Virus record (IMG/VR): IMGVR_UViG_3300030102_000377
Location: 7,113-35,836 of that record
Source of the DNA: a virus
DNA length: 28,724 bases
Strand: one strand, 5' to 3'
In this document: piece after piece, positions 7,040 to 16,983 of the stretch
Layout of the letters: each line of letters begins with the position of its first letter
Position numbering within the stretch: position 1 is the first letter of the stretch
Program-made: the position numbers and the translations under genes
The notes under the pieces: model-generated
The model's database searches: none
What the model saw: the letters and a program-made list of their open reading frames with translations, nothing else
What the model was told of the DNA's origin: nothing

Positions 7040-9886
7040 GTGAATACGGTAGACTTTTTAAAGAGTGTATTGGGCGATGAGGGGTACTCATGCTTGATAA
7101 CTATAGATTTGTGGCAACAAAAACCTGTGCCAAAGCACTACTGGTTTGAAACAGTAGAAGAGCTTGTAGCCAAAGCTACAGAGGTAGACACGTTCCCACA
7201 TAATGTTTACTTTGCCACGAGCACTTACAACGAAGAAGGCTCTCAGTGGGGTGGTAGATCTAAAGCAAATGTAAAGAATATAAAAGCATTTTGGTTAGAC
7301 TTAGATTGTGGAGAGGGTAAAGACTTTCCAACACAGACAGATGCTATACAAGCACTAAAACAATTTAAAAAAGATGTGGGACTACCTGCACCGATAACCG
7401 TAAACAGTGGCAACGGTATCCACGTTTACTGGCCTTTGACAGAAGCTGTAACGCGAGAGGAGTGGGAGCCTGTCGCTTCTAAACTAGGGCAGCTTTGTAG
7501 GGAGCATGACTTTCCTGCGGACGCATCTCGCACCACAGATGCAGCTAGTATTTTAAGACTACCTAGTACACATAACTATAAAAAAGACCCGCCCTTACCT
7601 GTGGATCTTCTCGGCAAAGATTTAGCTTCACCTATAGAGTTGTCTGTGTTTGTTGACAAGCTAGGTGGGATAGCTCTTAAACTACCTACATTAGATCTTG
7701 GTCCAGACGCGTTACAAGAAGCTTTAAACGAAAATAAAGAGTTTTCTTTTGGTCGAATTATGAAAAAGACATCCATGGGTAATGGGTGTGAACAGTTACG
7801 AAATATAGCTGTAAATCAGAATGAGGTGGAAGAGCCACTGTGGAGAGCAGGACTATCTATTACAAAATTTTGTAAAGAAGGTGAGAAAGCCGCGATTGCA
7901 ATATCTAGTCGGCACACTGAGTACGACGAAGAGTTCACTCTTAAAAAGTTTGACGAGATAAAAGGACCATACCTTTGTGCTAGATTCAATGAGTTGAACC
8001 CAGATGTGTGTGAGGGATGTCCGCATTGGGAACAGATAAAGACACCTCTAATATTAGGGCAGCGTATCAAAGCAGCGTCTGGTCCTCAGATCGTTTCTGA
8101 AAAAGCCGCTAATAGCCCAAGCAGTATAAAGCGCGAATACGTTATACCCGAAATGCCGAAACCATATTTTGGTGGGGAGAATGGTGGTGTATATGTTCGT
8201 GTTAAAGAAGATGACGAGTTAATCGATAAAGTTATTTATAGACATACGTTCTATGTATCTCGCCGTTTGTATGATCAGGAGCAAGGCGAGCTAGTTGTAT
8301 TTAGATTGCACCTGCCGCAAGACGGTGTGCGTGAGTTTACAGTTCCGCTAACTGTAGTGACAGCGCCGAATGAGTTTCGTAAAGCAATGTCAAAAGAAGG
8401 CGTTACAGCAATATCATCACAGGAGACAAACGTACTCATGTCGTACACAAATAAATGGATAAGTGAGTTACAACAAACAGTTAAAGCAGACGAGGCACAT
8501 AGGCAGTTTGGTTGGGTAGATGACGAGATGACAGGTTTTGTTCTAGGGGACAAACTAATTAGACCTGACAAGGTGCAATACAACCCTGCATCGCCATCTA
8601 CGTCTAGCTTGTTCCATGCTTTTGGAGAGAAGGGCACTAGAGAACGACACTTAGAGATGATCGACTTTTACAATAAACCTGACGAGGGATGGCTTCTACA
8701 TCAATTTAATGTCTGTGCAGGTTTCGGCTCTGTTCTTATGCCGTTCACAGGTATGAACAGTTTAGCAATCCATCTAACAGGTGGGTCTGGCATCGGTAAA
8801 ACAACAGCGCAAGCAATGGGACTAGCTGCATGGGGAGACCCTTGGGCGATAATGAACCGCGCTATTGGGTCAGAAGATACCTTAAATTCTTTTATGAATA
8901 GGTGCGAGGTGCTAAAAAATATACCGCCTGTGGTGGACGAGCTTACAAGCATATCAGGTGAGTTCGCGTCTGGGTATCTCTATCAGATGACTGGCGGTAG
9001 GCAAAAGAACCGTCTCGCACAGTCTGGCAATATAGAAAGGGTACGTGGTAAACCGTGGGAACTTCTGTCTTTGAGTTCGGCTAACTCAAGCATGTGGGAT
9101 GCTGTCACTGGTTACAAAGCCGATGCCGAAGCAGAACTGCTACGTCTTCTTGAAATAAGCGTGTCAGATATGGAACTTTCAACAGAGGATAAGAAGATAA
9201 CAGACAAATTGTTTGAAGAGGTTAAAGTAAACTATGGTTGGTTGGGTATTGAGTTTGTGCAGTGGGTTATGAACAACAAAGAAGAAACACGTACCATTTT
9301 AGATGCGGTTCGTGTTCGGCTAGACCAAGCAGCAGGGCTTACATCTAAGCATCGTTTCTGGTCGGCAGGAGTGGCAGCAGTGCTAACCGCAGCGATAATA
9401 CTCAGGAAGAAATTAAGCATCACCAAATATAATACTAGCAATATTTTTGATTGGTCAGTTAAGCAGCTAATACTAGCGAAAGCACGTATGGGAGATGCGA
9501 AGTCTGATACAAACGAACTATTAGGTAGGTACATAGCTGAAAAATGGAACAACATTCTTTGGATAAACGATACCGAAAGCAGCGATGGAGACCTATCAAA
9601 TATTAGTAGCCTAGTGCCACCTGCCGAAAAAGACCCAAGAAGCTTTATTGTTGCACGGTATGAAACAACTAGCGAGAAATTATACTTGTTACCTACACCA
9701 TTGAAAGACTGGTGTGTAAAGAATCAGATAAACTATAGTGAATTGTTGACTAAACTAAAGAACAAGTTCCAGGCAAAGAGCGAACAAAAGCGCATATTCG
9801 CAGACACGTACATGGGAAAGACACCTTCTGTCAAAACATGGTCTATAAAGTATACATTGGACGGTGAAGATGGCGTTAAAAATTGA
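7040..9886 (+). CDS. Primase-helicase: PrimPol-type primase plus DUF927 ATPase
   Basis: 948 residues from a GTG start that follows TTGGAG by about 8 nt; no better ATG is nearby. The N-terminal third is an archaeo-eukaryotic-type (PrimPol) primase: FWLDLDCG with D87 and D89, NSGNGIHVYW with H128, and D161 followed by ILRLPSTHNYK. The C-terminal half carries the DUF927 helicase-like ATPase: HLTGGSGIGKTTAQAMGLAA with Walker A K587, and a Walker B-like PPVVDELTSI (D633-E634). DUF927 proteins are linked to superfamily 3-like or related ring ATPases in plasmids and phages. One chain can thus prime and unwind, and no DnaB- or DnaG-type gene is seen in this arm. A CxxC pair near residue 315 (CARFNELNPDVCEGCPHW) is like the zinc or Fe-S elements of other primases. 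C-terminal residues beyond 800 are unassigned. Confidence 0.9.
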   Translation: MNTVDFLKSVLGDEGYSCLITIDLWQQKPVPKHYWFETVEELVAKATEVDTFPHNVYFATSTYNEEGSQWGGRSKANVKNIKAFWLDLDCGEGKDFPTQTDAIQALKQFKKDVGLPAPITVNSGNGIHVYWPLTEAVTREEWEPVASKLGQLCREHDFPADASRTTDAASILRLPSTHNYKKDPPLPVDLLGKDLASPIELSVFVDKLGGIALKLPTLDLGPDALQEALNENKEFSFGRIMKKTSMGNGCEQLRNIAVNQNEVEEPLWRAGLSITKFCKEGEKAAIAISSRHTEYDEEFTLKKFDEIKGPYLCARFNELNPDVCEGCPHWEQIKTPLILGQRIKAASGPQIVSEKAANSPSSIKREYVIPEMPKPYFGGENGGVYVRVKEDDELIDKVIYRHTFYVSRRLYDQEQGELVVFRLHLPQDGVREFTVPLTVVTAPNEFRKAMSKEGVTAISSQETNVLMSYTNKWISELQQTVKADEAHRQFGWVDDEMTGFVLGDKLIRPDKVQYNPASPSTSSLFHAFGEKGTRERHLEMIDFYNKPDEGWLLHQFNVCAGFGSVLMPFTGMNSLAIHLTGGSGIGKTTAQAMGLAAWGDPWAIMNRAIGSEDTLNSFMNRCEVLKNIPPVVDELTSISGEFASGYLYQMTGGRQKNRLAQSGNIERVRGKPWELLSLSSANSSMWDAVTGYKADAEAELLRLLEISVSDMELSTEDKKITDKLFEEVKVNYGWLGIEFVQWVMNNKEETRTILDAVRVRLDQAAGLTSKHRFWSAGVAAVLTAAIILRKKLSITKYNTSNIFDWSVKQLILAKARMGDAKSDTNELLGRYIAEKWNNILWINDTESSDGDLSNISSLVPPAEKDPRSFIVARYETTSEKLYLLPTPLKDWCVKNQINYSELLTKLKNKFQAKSEQKRIFADTYMGKTPSVKTWSIKYTLDGEDGVKN

Positions 9887-10088
9887 AGATTTAGATCCAG
9901 ATGGGGTTCTGATAACTGTAAATTGGGAGGCTATGGACGTTGGGTGGTCGTTTTTTATACCGTGCCTTGATGTAGAAAAAGCACAGTTACAGCTAAAAGA
10001 GGTAGAAAAACTTAAAAATTGGAAGTTTAAAACGCAAACTTGCGTCGAAAATAAAAAACTGGGTTTACGAGTATGGAGAACTATGTGA
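9870..10088 (+). CDS. Small hypothetical protein ending the replication operon
   Basis: 72 residues from the ATG at 9870; a GTG two codons earlier (9864) is an alternative. The start lies inside the end of the primase-helicase gene (17-nt overlap) and is preceded by a purine-rich GGACGGTGAAG sequence. The protein is a small alpha/beta-type chain with KIEDLDPDGVLITVNWEAMD at the start, a KAQLQLKEVEKLKNWKFK helix, and a basic end (KKLGLRVWRTM). No domain is recognised. Same strand, tight overlap and position just before the terminator support a real gene rather than chance. Confidence 0.6.
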   Translation: MALKIEDLDPDGVLITVNWEAMDVGWSFFIPCLDVEKAQLQLKEVEKLKNWKFKTQTCVENKKLGLRVWRTM

Positions 10089-10100
10089 TATACTATATCT

Positions 10101-10123
10101 GACAACGTCCTCCCGATGTTGTT
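10101..10123. other. Hairpin in the convergent junction
   Basis: ACAACGTC (10102-10109) pairs with GATGTTGT (10115-10122), 8 bp including one G-T wobble on the + strand, loop CTCCC. It lacks a T run on either strand. It lies just 5' of the main terminator and could stabilise the end of either transcript. Confidence 0.45.
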
Positions 10124-10138
10124 CTCCATTGTTATACT

Positions 10139-10167
10139 GACCCCTACATCTTGTGGGGGTCTTTTTT
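10139..10167 (+). terminator. Strong intrinsic terminator of the + strand operon
   Basis: GACCCCTACA (10139-10148) pairs with TGTGGGGGTC (10152-10161), a 10-bp stem with one T-G wobble and the 3-base loop TCT, followed at once by six T residues. It stops transcription of the replication arm before it runs into the oppositely oriented virion genes. On the - strand the stem is not followed by a T run, so it is probably one-way; the - strand stop codon TAA (10166-10168) overlaps the T tract. Confidence 0.9.
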
Positions 10168-13100
10168 AATCAAACTGTTCGGCTATCTCTCTCATGGTTG
10201 GGGTGTATGTTATGCCCCTACGCATGTTTGCTGTTGTTGTCTCGAAAGATCTTGCCGAAGCTTTTATAGAATCAGGACTAATAACCTTAGACGTGTCTCT
10301 ACGTGATTCTTCAGGTAATCCAGCATTGTACTCACGTATCTCTTTCAATACTTGTTGATATTCTGCTGTATCTCTTTCTCTACGTGCCATGTTTAGTCTA
10401 CGTAGCAAGTTTGTTTTCTTGTCTTTTAATGCTTGATCTCGTCTGCGAGACAAACGATTTATGTCCATCGCCAATCCCAAGTGTTGCGGTGCAAAGCCGA
10501 ATGCTTGAGTAATTATATTGTAAGGGCTTAGATCTTCTACAATCGGATCACGTCTACGAGTTAACGCACCCTCAGTGGCGTAACGCTCTGCTTTCATGAA
10601 GTTTCGGATTGCCACAGGTGCTATGCCTTCTACACCTCTGCGGTACTCCCCTCGACTAAAGTCAGTTATAGCTCTCTCAGTACCTAAATAGTATCCTACA
10701 ACTGGTCCACCTAGCTGTTCAAACATTGTGTATAGCATCGGCTGATCTTTACCTACGATTGGTTCTCTGTATAGTAAGCTGTTCATAGAGATACGATCTG
10801 CTATGTCTACACCGAGAAGCTCGTTAGCTAGGCCACCGTAATAAAATTCACCTAAGTTGTTACGCATCATTTCTTCAAACTGCTCGTCTTCTTCATCGCG
10901 GAACATGTCGTACAGCATTCCAAAGAAACCCATCAGTGGCATACCGCCTACACCAGTTACCACGCCTGTGGTAAATAGGAAGTTAAACAATGCTTTTCTA
11001 GCAATACGTTTCATCTCTGCTTTTTGTTCTGGGGTCAGGTTAGGATCAGCGTCTATCTGTGCGCCGATTGAATCTTTGGCTAGTCTATACATGAGGTAGT
11101 ACTTACCAACAGCAAAACGTTTGAAGAGAAATAATATGTTACCTACACCGCTTTGTGCCCATATCGGACGCCCTGCCGCAGCCGTCGAACCTAGAGAGAA
11201 GTTTGTAAAGTCTATAGCAGCTTCAGCCGCATCAATATAATCTTGATCAGTTAGAGGACCACTTTTTTCTCTCTTTTGCAGCTCAAGCTCATACTTGGCT
11301 ATGTATGTTGTTTCTCTGTTTAATCGTTCAGAGTGGTGAAACAATCCACCAGAGATAGAGTTAATCGCTTCTATAGCTTTTCCTGGAGACGAACCTGCCT
11401 CTAACATCTCACCTGTTAACGACTGGTTAAATATACCGCGTTCCATACCCATATTGACTGCGGTTTTATATCTATACAGCGGATTGTTAACATCTACCTC
11501 TGGTGCGTTAACGTCCAGATTACCTATAGACTTGTTTATACCACCTAATTGTATTTCTCTTACACGTGGCTGACCGTCTGGACCAATGTCTCTAACAGTA
11601 TAAACAGAGGAAGCTTGCCCAAACAAATTGCGTGCAACTCCATACGCCTTGGCTGTATTACCTAACCCATACTCTGCGGACAGCAAAGGCATCGCACTCA
11701 TCAGCACATCAAAGAAAGTTATGGCAGCAGATGAAAAGTTAAGACCCATGGTGGTTGCAAACCCTAGTGTATTGGCTTGCTGTGACCAACGAGGCAAGTT
11801 TGGTGACTGTGCAAACCTAGCCATTTGATCTAGTTTTTCTGCCATCAGGTATGTGTCAGGGTTCTCTTTTGCACCTGATACTTCTAGCTTCCTACGAAAT
11901 GCTTCTGTTTCGGCTGCGTATTTTAGCTGTGTGACCTGTTTGTTCATGTCACGACCTTTGACATTGACTAACTCACGTAGATCAAATTGCTGACCTAATG
12001 CACCCGTGGGTGTCTTATCGCCAAGGTAGCCACGTACATCTTTACGGCTTCTAAAGCCTTGCATAAACGACTTCTCAGGTAACGCGTCAAACACAAGATC
12101 AATCACACCATCTAATGCTGCGCCTTCTACGCCTTGGGTTTTTAGTTCTTGTAGCAAGTCAAATATAAATGAACTTGGTGGCACGTTGTCGTAGTTTCTA
12201 CGTGCTGTAGCTTTACCAAACTCTATGGCTGTGTCAGGGTTTAAAGTCTGTGTTAAGTTAGGGTTCTGTCTTATTAGACCTATATTGCGAGTACGTATGG
12301 CATCGGCTGCTTTTTCAAGCATGCCCTGATGTTGAAAGTACTCTACAAAAACTTCTACTCCACCCGTGTCTGGGTCAATAGTCGTATACTGTAATCGCCA
12401 GTCACCTTTACGCATTAGTGGGGCGTATGGGCGAATAACACCTGCTTGTTCGGTAAGCATCTTACGAAGTTTGTCCATCGCTTTGGCTCTACCATTTGGA
12501 TCACCTATTGAAGCAGCTATACGCGATTCTAGAGCAGGTATAATTTTGTCGTATGTTTCTTCAAACAAATCAAACACTTCACGATATAACTTCTTACCTT
12601 GGTTATCTAATTTTTTATATTCTGCTTGCAGCGTATCATACATAAGTAATGTATCTGGATTAGGTTCAGGCAACAAAGCAGCTTTTGAAGTTTTAGCAGG
12701 ATCGATATTTTTGTTGTGTTGTTTTGCAAAATTTAATCTTGCTATCTCTGTTGGAAAATATTTTACAGTAGATTTACCAGTTTTTAGGTTTCTAAAAGAA
12801 ACACCAAACTGTGAGTATACCTTTCTAGGCAAAGACATATCTACACGATTAAAGGTAGATAAAGGAATAAGCCCTTCTAGAATCTTGTACCTTGCTTTGT
12901 TTCCTCTATTATACGCACCTAATCTTTTGTCTAGGTTGTTTACAACCATGTTCCCAATACGCATTTCTCCGCTTTGACGTTCTATAATCGCATTTAACTC
13001 AGGTGCAAATGGTATGTATGGTGCAGCTTCTTTAGCCATTATGTTAGAAGGAATACTGTTAAGTATAAAACGACGAGCTGCTTCAGGTACAGATCTGCTT

Positions 13101-16100
13101 GCAGATTGACGCATAAATGTTTTAAGTCTTTTCTGATCTCCTTCTGGGATCATATCTAAAGAACCTTTTACCGTGCCTGCTAACTCGTTTGGATCGGTCA
13201 TTTGCATCATCATTGCAGGTGCGGCTCTAGTAGAAGGTGCAGGAGACATAATAGCTCGTACAAGATTATCTACTTCATCTAGCACAGAGTTTACTGGTCT
13301 AGGCTGAAGTCCCATGGCTTTTCTTACCATGTTTATAATAGAGCGAAGAAACTTTTTGTAAGCAGGGACAGTACCGTTATCTACTTTTGTTAGTGCTAAA
13401 TGCGTTTGAAACTGAGGGTTAGACAGCGCCTCTGCTACAAATTCTTGTAAATCTTTAGATCCGTAAAACTCGCCAATATCATCTTTAATCTGTAAGAATA
13501 AGCTGTTTAATTGTGCTACTTCTGGGACTGGTGTTTTAGCATCTAACATATGAGATACAACCGCATGCATCATTTCATGCAAGACAACATGTTGATGCAA
13601 ACCACCATCACGAACAAGGCTAATTGTATTTGTTTCAGGCGTAAACATACCAACTGAATCAGGATCAGGTAGTCTGTCTACAATCTCTACTTTTGTACTA
13701 CCAACTAATTTTGATAAAGCAGCAGATAATTTTGCTGCTCTCAACATCGGACTGTCTGCAATTTTAAATATTGCTTTTTTAGCCTCTGGTTCTGTGGCTG
13801 CGACCCCGTCTATGGCAGCTTGCACATTGTTAGCAGCGAGTGTTTGCAGTGCTAAATCAAGTCTGCCTGAATCAAGAGCACGTGTCACACTAGGATGCAT
13901 AGGCACATCAAATGGTACTACGGCGTCTCTTCCTAAAAAGAATGCTCTAAAGTGTTTTTGCAAATTAGCTTTTGAGTCAATATCTGTACCTAAATCGGTA
14001 GCTTCTGTTCCATCTTTATCAAATTCTAAACGCTCGTCTTTTCTTGTCTGAGCTGCTTGTCTAACTTTAATGAAATTTGAAAACCTTATATACATACCTG
14101 CACGTGCTTCTAACCACTGCCTAGCTGTATCACTTAAATTATTTTGAACCCACTCATATGCTAGTAAACCATTTTTATTGCCTGTGCCTTCAAAAAAAGC
14201 ATTTTCTCCATCGTCAACCTGTTTGTTTTTTCTATACGTGGCTACAGGCTGACCTTTGCTCTTACCACTTTGATGTATGATAACTCCTGCGGCATCGTAG
14301 GCAATTAAATCTAACACTTCTATGACGCTTGGTATTTTGCTAAAATATAGTTTAGCGGGCTTACCTAAAGCGCCTGTGCCACGAGTGAATCTTGTAGTTC
14401 CGAGTAATGTTAGAGTCTTTGTTACATCTTCTGAAAATACAACTGGTAATTTAAGAGCGGGGTCAGAAGCAGGAGCGTCATAACGCTCGTAAACAAAGTC
14501 TCTAAGAACTTTATCATTATTTTGTTGCCACCATGCGGCATATGTTTCTTTTAACGGCGCTATAATAGGCGCATCTTCTTTTAGATTGCGTTGTTTAACT
14601 CGTTCTTCAATATCACGTAATCTTTGATTTTGTGCTTCTTCAGACGCATCTATATTTAATTCTTCAAGCGTAGGTTCTTTTTCTACAGGTCGTATACCTT
14701 CAGGAACAAATTGACCTGGACCCGCAGGAGCACCTGTTTCTTCCCCTTTGCCTATACCTGAACGTCTTGAATCTTTTTTAGCGGCTTTCTGTGCATCATA
14801 GTTAGCTTTCCAAGCATCATACTCTGCACCTATAGGCTCACCTGCTTCTTCGTATGCTTTATCTTCTAGTTCTTGTTCTTTACGCTTTGCTTCTGCTTCT
14901 GCAACTTGGCGATCAAACTCAAGAGCTTCTTTTTCCTTCGCTTTTTGTCTTTCTGGGTCTCTAGCTTTAGCAGCAATGTCTTCAGCAAGAGCGCGTCCAG
15001 TTAATCTATTTGTATCTTCTTCTACTTCTATATCTGTATCTGTATCTGTATCTGTATCTTCTTCTACTTCTGTATCTGTATCTGTATCTGTATCTATATC
15101 TACTTCTGGTTCTACTTCAGGTAGACTGGTGAGAAGTTCATTTAATTTAGTTTGATAATCAGGAACTTGTCTTCTTATTATTGCATTGTTGCCATAACTT
15201 AATAGTTGTCGCTGTACGTCTTTATCAGTTATAGGCTTGCCAGTTATACGTCTACGTATCGCAGCGTTCTGGGTAACACCAAGATTGTCTAAAAGTTCTT
15301 TAGTAACTTCTGTAGGAACTTCATCGGTTTTTGTTTCTAACTCACCCGTTGAGTTTTCTTCGATAGTTTGTTTTCTAGTGCTAGTAAATTTAGGGACTTC
15401 TTTTTTATCTTTTTTTACTGTAGTGGACTGTTTTCTCTTTGCCACATTAGGTAGCTTAACAGTTGACAGATCTGTTCCCACTCCTCCTGTGTTAGGTGAT
15501 ACAGCGTCTTCGGTATTCGTATCTCTACCTCCTGCCCCTTCCGTTCCTGCCACGCTAGGTCTACGATTTGCATCGCCTGTTCCAGTTCTTTTTGATTTAG
15601 ATCTAGCATCATCCTCTCCTCTTGCTCTGAGAGTTCTTTCTTTATTAGAAGTTACTTGATTTTTCTCAAGCATTTCTTTGTTTATTTCATATCTTTTTAT
15701 AAAAAAGTCTTTTTCTGCCGCTGTAAGATTTTCAAAAAAAGAAGAATAAGATCTATCTTCCATAATTTTTGCTGCTTCTTTTTTAGAAAGTCCTGTTTTT
15801 TGTAGACGATCAAATTCTTCATAAAATTTAGCTCTTTTAGCAATAAACTCTTCATCTGTTTCTGCATCTGCTTCTGGCTGTGCGGCATCCTCTTCTGCTT
15901 TTATTTCCTCTGCTCTGTTTTCTATTTTCTCATCTGTATCTAGATTACCTGCAATCGTGGCTGCGGAATCTTCTTTTACTTCTATTTCTGTTGCGTCAGT
16001 GGTGCGTGAGTCTTCTGTAACTTCTGGCTCTTTACGTTTGCCAAATGCAGCGCGACCCACCCCACCAATTCCTGTTCCGAGTAGACCACCTGCAATAAAC

Positions 16101-16972
16101 GCTTCAGTCAGTATCTCTTCTACTTCTGGAGTGTCTAAATCATAGCCTGCCTGCCATAACCCTGCTAGTTCTTGTACGACCTCTGTAGAACCCTCTACAG
16201 CAAGGCCTGTACCCGCACCTGTAATTAATCTAGCAGCAAACCCCTGACCTTGTTCGTTTGCAACAGTTCTAGCAATCTGTCCTCCACCAAGCAGCTTGCC
16301 CAATACTTTAAGACCTATAGTATCTAATTTTGCTTGGAACAAAGCTGTTCCTGCTGCTCTAGCAAAATCTGTACCCGTTATATTATCTTCACCTACAATC
16401 TCTTCACGACTTTGTAAGTTTTGCCCTAAAAACAAAGTCCCTAGCCCTGCTGTTGCACCAACACCTGCGGTGGCAAATGGTAATACAGCACCTGCGGCAG
16501 CACCTGCCACACCTGCTCCAACGAAAGGCAACGAACCACCTAGTATTTCACCTGCGTAAGTTAGTCCTTTGTCGAGGGAAGGATCAGCAACTACGTCTTT
16601 ATAGCTATAATTAGCAGAAGGTTCTGAGATAGATAGCTCACCTGCTCGTTGACGTGCAGACTCCTCTATATCTGATCCAAGACTTTCTAGATATTCCAGG
16701 CCAGATAACTGACCCGCAGATTCAAGCAGTTCTCCAACTCCACCCTTTGCGGTTTGGAAGCCTCTTCGGAAACCACGACCTATAGCTGTGCCATCATCAA
16801 TCTCAGGTAAAGGCTTTCCTAGCTGTTGTTCGTAGAACTTAGAATACTCTTCTTCTTGCTCTTGTATATAGTTGGATATCCAAGCGTATTCGTAATCAGT
16901 CGGAGCATCCCCTTGGATGTTAAAACCGTAAGTTCTTCCGCTACGAGGGCCAGTAGTGTCAAATGTTCCCAT
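10166..16972 (-). CDS. Giant internal-virion-type polyvalent protein with HExxH metallopeptidase motif
   Basis: 2268 residues, the largest gene in the window. Regions in order: a start typical of long marine-phage proteins (SGRTYGFNIQGDAPTDYEYA, 11-30); a Gly/Ala-rich hydrophobic stretch (about 137-180) and a second (about 285-320); a long charged, probably disordered region (about 320-850) with a DT-rich repeat near 621-653; a metallopeptidase segment HEMMH (H1132, E1133, H1136) with VAEAL (E1177 or E1181) about 45 residues later as candidate third zinc ligand; and a helical C-terminal half with hydrophobic patches near 1735-1765 and 1985-2030. Such layouts occur in phage large polyvalent proteins and internal virion proteins ejected into the host. 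It is last in the late operon, preceded by RBS AAGGGG. The peptidase may mature virion proteins or act in the infected cell (inference). Confidence 0.8.
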   Translation of the reverse strand: MGTFDTTGPRSGRTYGFNIQGDAPTDYEYAWISNYIQEQEEEYSKFYEQQLGKPLPEIDDGTAIGRGFRRGFQTAKGGVGELLESAGQLSGLEYLESLGSDIEESARQRAGELSISEPSANYSYKDVVADPSLDKGLTYAGEILGGSLPFVGAGVAGAAAGAVLPFATAGVGATAGLGTLFLGQNLQSREEIVGEDNITGTDFARAAGTALFQAKLDTIGLKVLGKLLGGGQIARTVANEQGQGFAARLITGAGTGLAVEGSTEVVQELAGLWQAGYDLDTPEVEEILTEAFIAGGLLGTGIGGVGRAAFGKRKEPEVTEDSRTTDATEIEVKEDSAATIAGNLDTDEKIENRAEEIKAEEDAAQPEADAETDEEFIAKRAKFYEEFDRLQKTGLSKKEAAKIMEDRSYSSFFENLTAAEKDFFIKRYEINKEMLEKNQVTSNKERTLRARGEDDARSKSKRTGTGDANRRPSVAGTEGAGGRDTNTEDAVSPNTGGVGTDLSTVKLPNVAKRKQSTTVKKDKKEVPKFTSTRKQTIEENSTGELETKTDEVPTEVTKELLDNLGVTQNAAIRRRITGKPITDKDVQRQLLSYGNNAIIRRQVPDYQTKLNELLTSLPEVEPEVDIDTDTDTDTEVEEDTDTDTDTDIEVEEDTNRLTGRALAEDIAAKARDPERQKAKEKEALEFDRQVAEAEAKRKEQELEDKAYEEAGEPIGAEYDAWKANYDAQKAAKKDSRRSGIGKGEETGAPAGPGQFVPEGIRPVEKEPTLEELNIDASEEAQNQRLRDIEERVKQRNLKEDAPIIAPLKETYAAWWQQNNDKVLRDFVYERYDAPASDPALKLPVVFSEDVTKTLTLLGTTRFTRGTGALGKPAKLYFSKIPSVIEVLDLIAYDAAGVIIHQSGKSKGQPVATYRKNKQVDDGENAFFEGTGNKNGLLAYEWVQNNLSDTARQWLEARAGMYIRFSNFIKVRQAAQTRKDERLEFDKDGTEATDLGTDIDSKANLQKHFRAFFLGRDAVVPFDVPMHPSVTRALDSGRLDLALQTLAANNVQAAIDGVAATEPEAKKAIFKIADSPMLRAAKLSAALSKLVGSTKVEIVDRLPDPDSVGMFTPETNTISLVRDGGLHQHVVLHEMMHAVVSHMLDAKTPVPEVAQLNSLFLQIKDDIGEFYGSKDLQEFVAEALSNPQFQTHLALTKVDNGTVPAYKKFLRSIINMVRKAMGLQPRPVNSVLDEVDNLVRAIMSPAPSTRAAPAMMMQMTDPNELAGTVKGSLDMIPEGDQKRLKTFMRQSASRSVPEAARRFILNSIPSNIMAKEAAPYIPFAPELNAIIERQSGEMRIGNMVVNNLDKRLGAYNRGNKARYKILEGLIPLSTFNRVDMSLPRKVYSQFGVSFRNLKTGKSTVKYFPTEIARLNFAKQHNKNIDPAKTSKAALLPEPNPDTLLMYDTLQAEYKKLDNQGKKLYREVFDLFEETYDKIIPALESRIAASIGDPNGRAKAMDKLRKMLTEQAGVIRPYAPLMRKGDWRLQYTTIDPDTGGVEVFVEYFQHQGMLEKAADAIRTRNIGLIRQNPNLTQTLNPDTAIEFGKATARRNYDNVPPSSFIFDLLQELKTQGVEGAALDGVIDLVFDALPEKSFMQGFRSRKDVRGYLGDKTPTGALGQQFDLRELVNVKGRDMNKQVTQLKYAAETEAFRRKLEVSGAKENPDTYLMAEKLDQMARFAQSPNLPRWSQQANTLGFATTMGLNFSSAAITFFDVLMSAMPLLSAEYGLGNTAKAYGVARNLFGQASSVYTVRDIGPDGQPRVREIQLGGINKSIGNLDVNAPEVDVNNPLYRYKTAVNMGMERGIFNQSLTGEMLEAGSSPGKAIEAINSISGGLFHHSERLNRETTYIAKYELELQKREKSGPLTDQDYIDAAEAAIDFTNFSLGSTAAAGRPIWAQSGVGNILFLFKRFAVGKYYLMYRLAKDSIGAQIDADPNLTPEQKAEMKRIARKALFNFLFTTGVVTGVGGMPLMGFFGMLYDMFRDEEDEQFEEMMRNNLGEFYYGGLANELLGVDIADRISMNSLLYREPIVGKDQPMLYTMFEQLGGPVVGYYLGTERAITDFSRGEYRRGVEGIAPVAIRNFMKAERYATEGALTRRRDPIVEDLSPYNIITQAFGFAPQHLGLAMDINRLSRRRDQALKDKKTNLLRRLNMARRERDTAEYQQVLKEIREYNAGLPEESRRDTSKVISPDSIKASARSFETTTANMRRGITYTPTMREIAEQFD
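15012..15101. repeat. Hexamer microsatellite forming a 42-bp tandem duplication inside the giant gene
   Basis: Read on the + strand, GTATCT hexamers interrupted by TCTTCT and ACTTCT. A 42-bp block (15012-15053) is repeated at 15054-15095 with one base change, then one more partial hexamer follows. It encodes alternating Asp-Thr on the - strand, separated by EVEED. The number of hexamers stays in frame, so length changes would not break the gene. Confidence 0.9.
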
Positions 16973-16983
16973 CTATAGCCCCT

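Noticed and set aside
10124-10168. Bidirectional terminator for both converging operons.
   Set aside because: On the - strand the stem is followed by AGTATAAC rather than a T run, so only + strand termination is supported.
15237-15659. 140-residue + strand frame antisense to the giant gene, plus other + strand frames across 10300-28250.
   Set aside because: They are mirror frames of long real genes, with Ser/Pro/Val-rich products typical of antisense shadows and no ribosome sites or operon context.
15415-15888. Two small - strand frames (15415-15612 and 15697-15888) inside the giant gene.
   Set aside because: They lie in another frame of the 2268-residue gene in its repetitive charged region, have no supported start site, and their composition follows from that gene's codons.
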